Shown here in pieces: positions 6,419-12,331 of a stretch of DNA of 12,331 nt. This stretch comes from Chloroflexota bacterium (GTDB lineage Bacteria > Chloroflexota > Limnocylindria > Limnocylindrales > CSP1-4). The notes below the pieces were generated by a model. The model did not search any database. It saw only the letters and a program-made list of their open reading frames with translations, and had not been told where the DNA came from. A program made the position numbers and the translations under genes. Each line of letters opens with the position of its first letter. Positions within the stretch are counted from its first letter, which is position 1. The stretch covers positions 1-12,331 of the forward strand of contig JAJYGO010000086.1 of the NCBI GenBank assembly GCA_021785115.1. Direction: 5' to 3'.

Positions 6419-6433
6419 CGCGACTGACTCGCG
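6419..6433. promoter_or_regulatory. Palindrome CGCGA-CTGAC-TCGCG, candidate operator for gltB
   Basis: A perfect 5-bp inverted repeat with a 5-nt centre overlaps the proposed -35 of gltB. It repeats the core CTGACTC found at 6329-6335, 95 bp away. Its place on the -35 box would suit a repressor site, but in such GC-rich DNA a 5-bp stem can arise by chance. Confidence 0.3.
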
Positions 6434-6452
6434 CCGTGGCCTCGGCTAGGGT
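6424..6452 (+). promoter_or_regulatory. Predicted promoter of gltB
   Basis: A -35 like CTGACT (6424-6429) and a -10 TAGGGT (6447-6452) are 17 nt apart. The -10 sits in the context GGCTAGGGT, common for housekeeping promoters in high-GC bacteria. Transcription would start near 6459, giving a short leader of about 25 nt before ATG 6483. Confidence 0.45.
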
Positions 6453-6482
6453 CCGCGCAATCCCGATCCGCGGAGAGCGTCC

Positions 6483-11096
<4,614 letters not shown>

Positions 11097-11107
11097 GGGG
11101 GCGCGCG

Positions 11108-12331
11108 ATGGGCAGGCCGACCGGCTTCCTGGAGTTCGGGCGCGAGCCGGCGCACATGCGGCCGCCGCTCGAGCGGATCCGCGACTGGAGCGACCAGCAT
11201 CCTCCCTACGACGAGGCCACGCTGCGCGAGCAGGGCGCCCGCTGCATGGACTGCGCGGTGCCCTTCTGCCACACCGGCCAGCTGATCGGCGGGATGGCCT
11301 CCGGGTGCCCCGTCAACAACCTGATCCCGGAGTGGAACGACCTGGTCTACCGGGGCCTGTGGCGCGAAGCCATGATCCGGCTCCAGAAGACCAACAACTT
11401 CCCCGAGTTCACCGGACGGGTGTGCCCGGCGCCCTGCGAGGGATCCTGCACGGTGGGCATCAGCGGGCCGCCGGTGACCATCAAGACCATCGAGCTGGAG
11501 ATCGTGGAACGGGCCTGGGCGAGCGGCTGGATCCGGCCGGAGCCGCCCCTGGCCCGGACCGGCCGGCGCGTGGCCGTGGTGGGGAGCGGCCCGGCCGGGC
11601 TCGCCTGCGCCGCGCAGCTCAACCGTGCCGGTCACGAGGTCACCGTCTTCGAGCGGGCCGACCGGATCGGCGGGCTGCTCACCTACGGGATCCCGAACAT
11701 GAAGCTCGACAAGGGGATCGTGGAGCGGCGGGTGGCGCTGATGGCCGCGGAGGGCGTCCGGTTCGTCACCGGCGTGGACGTCGGCGGCGCGATGCCGGTG
11801 GAGGCGCTCCTCGCGGACCACGACGCGATCGTGCTGGCGACGGGCGCGACGGTCGCCCGCGACCTGCCGGTGGAGGGGCGCGGGCTGGCCGGGATCCACC
11901 CCGCGATGGAGTTCCTGGCCGGGAACACGAAGCGGCTGCTGGACGCGCGCCGGCCGGGGGCGGGCTCCGACTCGCCGGATGCACGTCCCGACCCGGCGGA
12001 TGCGCAGCCCGCATGGACGGACGCGGGGCCGGACCCGGCGGACGCGCGGCCCGACCCGGCGGACGCTGGCCTCGACCCGGCGCCTGTCTCCGCGGCGGGA
12101 CGGCGCGTGGTCGTCATCGGTGGCGGCGACACCGGCACCGACTGCGTGGCCACCGCGATCCGCCAGGGCGCGCGCGGCGTCACGCAGCTGGAGATCCTGG
12201 AGCGGCCGCCGGACAGCCGCGCACCGGACAATCCCTGGCCGCAGTGGCCGAAGGTGTACCGCCTGGACTACGGGCAGGAGGAGGCGGCCGCGCTCTGGGG
12301 CGCCGACCCCCGCACGTACCGGGTGCAGACG
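11108..12331 (+). CDS. gltD: Glutamate synthase small subunit, C-terminus cut by window edge
   Basis: GltD takes electrons from NADPH (or NADH) through FAD and passes them via 4Fe-4S clusters to GltB. The frame is open from ATG 11108 to the right edge (408 codons). Two cysteine groups for the 4Fe-4S clusters are visible: Cys46, 49, 54 and 67 (CMDCAVPFCH...GCPVNN) and Cys106, 110, 114 (VCPAPCEGSC). The FAD dinucleotide motif is GSGPAG at 159-164, followed by GGLLTYGIPNMKLDK; the NAD(P)H motif is GGGDTGTDCV at 338-347. Between them the usual short loop after NTKRLLD is expanded to about 50 residues, including a six-unit 7-residue repeat (287-328). The frame stays intact and both flanks match the family, so the enzyme is probably functional. 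It lies 11 nt after gltB in the same operon. Confidence 0.95.
   Translation, partial: MGRPTGFLEFGREPAHMRPPLERIRDWSDQHPPYDEATLREQGARCMDCAVPFCHTGQLIGGMASGCPVNNLIPEWNDLVYRGLWREAMIRLQKTNNFPEFTGRVCPAPCEGSCTVGISGPPVTIKTIELEIVERAWASGWIRPEPPLARTGRRVAVVGSGPAGLACAAQLNRAGHEVTVFERADRIGGLLTYGIPNMKLDKGIVERRVALMAAEGVRFVTGVDVGGAMPVEALLADHDAIVLATGATVARDLPVEGRGLAGIHPAMEFLAGNTKRLLDARRPGAGSDSPDARPDPADAQPAWTDAGPDPADARPDPADAGLDPAPVSAAGRRVVVIGGGDTGTDCVATAIRQGARGVTQLEILERPPDSRAPDNPWPQWPKVYRLDYGQEEAAALWGADPRTYRVQT
11966..12091 (+). repeat. 21-bp in-frame tandem repeat inside gltD
   Basis: Six consecutive 21-bp units begin at 11966, 11987, 12008, 12029, 12050 and 12071. They lie in the gltD frame and encode 7-residue units close to PDPADAR: SDSPDAR, PDPADAQ, PAWTDAG, PDPADAR, PDPADAG, LDPAPVS. 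Units 2, 4 and 5 are nearly identical at the DNA level; units 1, 3 and 6 are diverged. The period of a whole number of codons preserves the reading frame. Confidence 0.9.

Overview
The window is very GC-rich (about 70 percent by eye, with codon third positions almost all G or C). It carries three blocks of ordinary housekeeping genes. The fused heme A synthase/heme O synthase, the class 1B dihydroorotate dehydrogenase pair (PyrD plus PyrK), a PyrE with a CxxC C-terminal segment and clear Shine-Dalgarno sites together suggest a high-GC Chloroflexota-type bacterium (Thermomicrobia or Limnocylindria-like). That placement is inference and not certain. No RNA genes, transposons, CRISPR arrays or phage genes were seen.

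Layout. (1) 1-1639, minus: the 5' part of a ctaA-ctaB fusion for heme A biosynthesis, cut by the left edge. (2) 1640-1966: a noncoding spacer with a perfectly periodic 23-bp tandem repeat, a -10-like box for ctaAB and a hairpin after pyrE. (3) 1967-6256, minus: a tightly packed operon. In transcription order it contains a 108-aa protein of unknown function, a 295-aa acidic protein with an internal duplication, pyrK, pyrD, a previously hidden 43-aa small ORF, and pyrE. PyrD and PyrK form the NAD-linked dihydroorotate dehydrogenase that makes orotate, and PyrE converts orotate to OMP. (4) 6257-6482: a divergent control region with two short palindromes that share the core CTGACTC, and a plausible promoter for gltB. 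(5) 6483-12331, plus: gltB and the 5' part of gltD, the two subunits of glutamate synthase (GOGAT), with gltD cut by the right edge.

The most notable observation is the small ORF at 2782-2913. It fills the pyrD-pyrE gap exactly, overlapping pyrD by GTGA and pyrE by ATGA. It has a GGAG ribosome site 8 nt upstream and coding-like third-position GC. It looks like a real, easily missed microprotein or coupling ORF in the de novo pyrimidine operon. A second theme is that several conserved enzymes carry Pro/Ala/Gly/Arg-rich low-complexity segments that the families usually lack: the CtaA-CtaB linker, the PyrD N-terminus, an insert before the PyrK iron-sulfur cluster, the PyrE C-terminal tail, and an in-frame 7-residue tandem repeat inside GltD.
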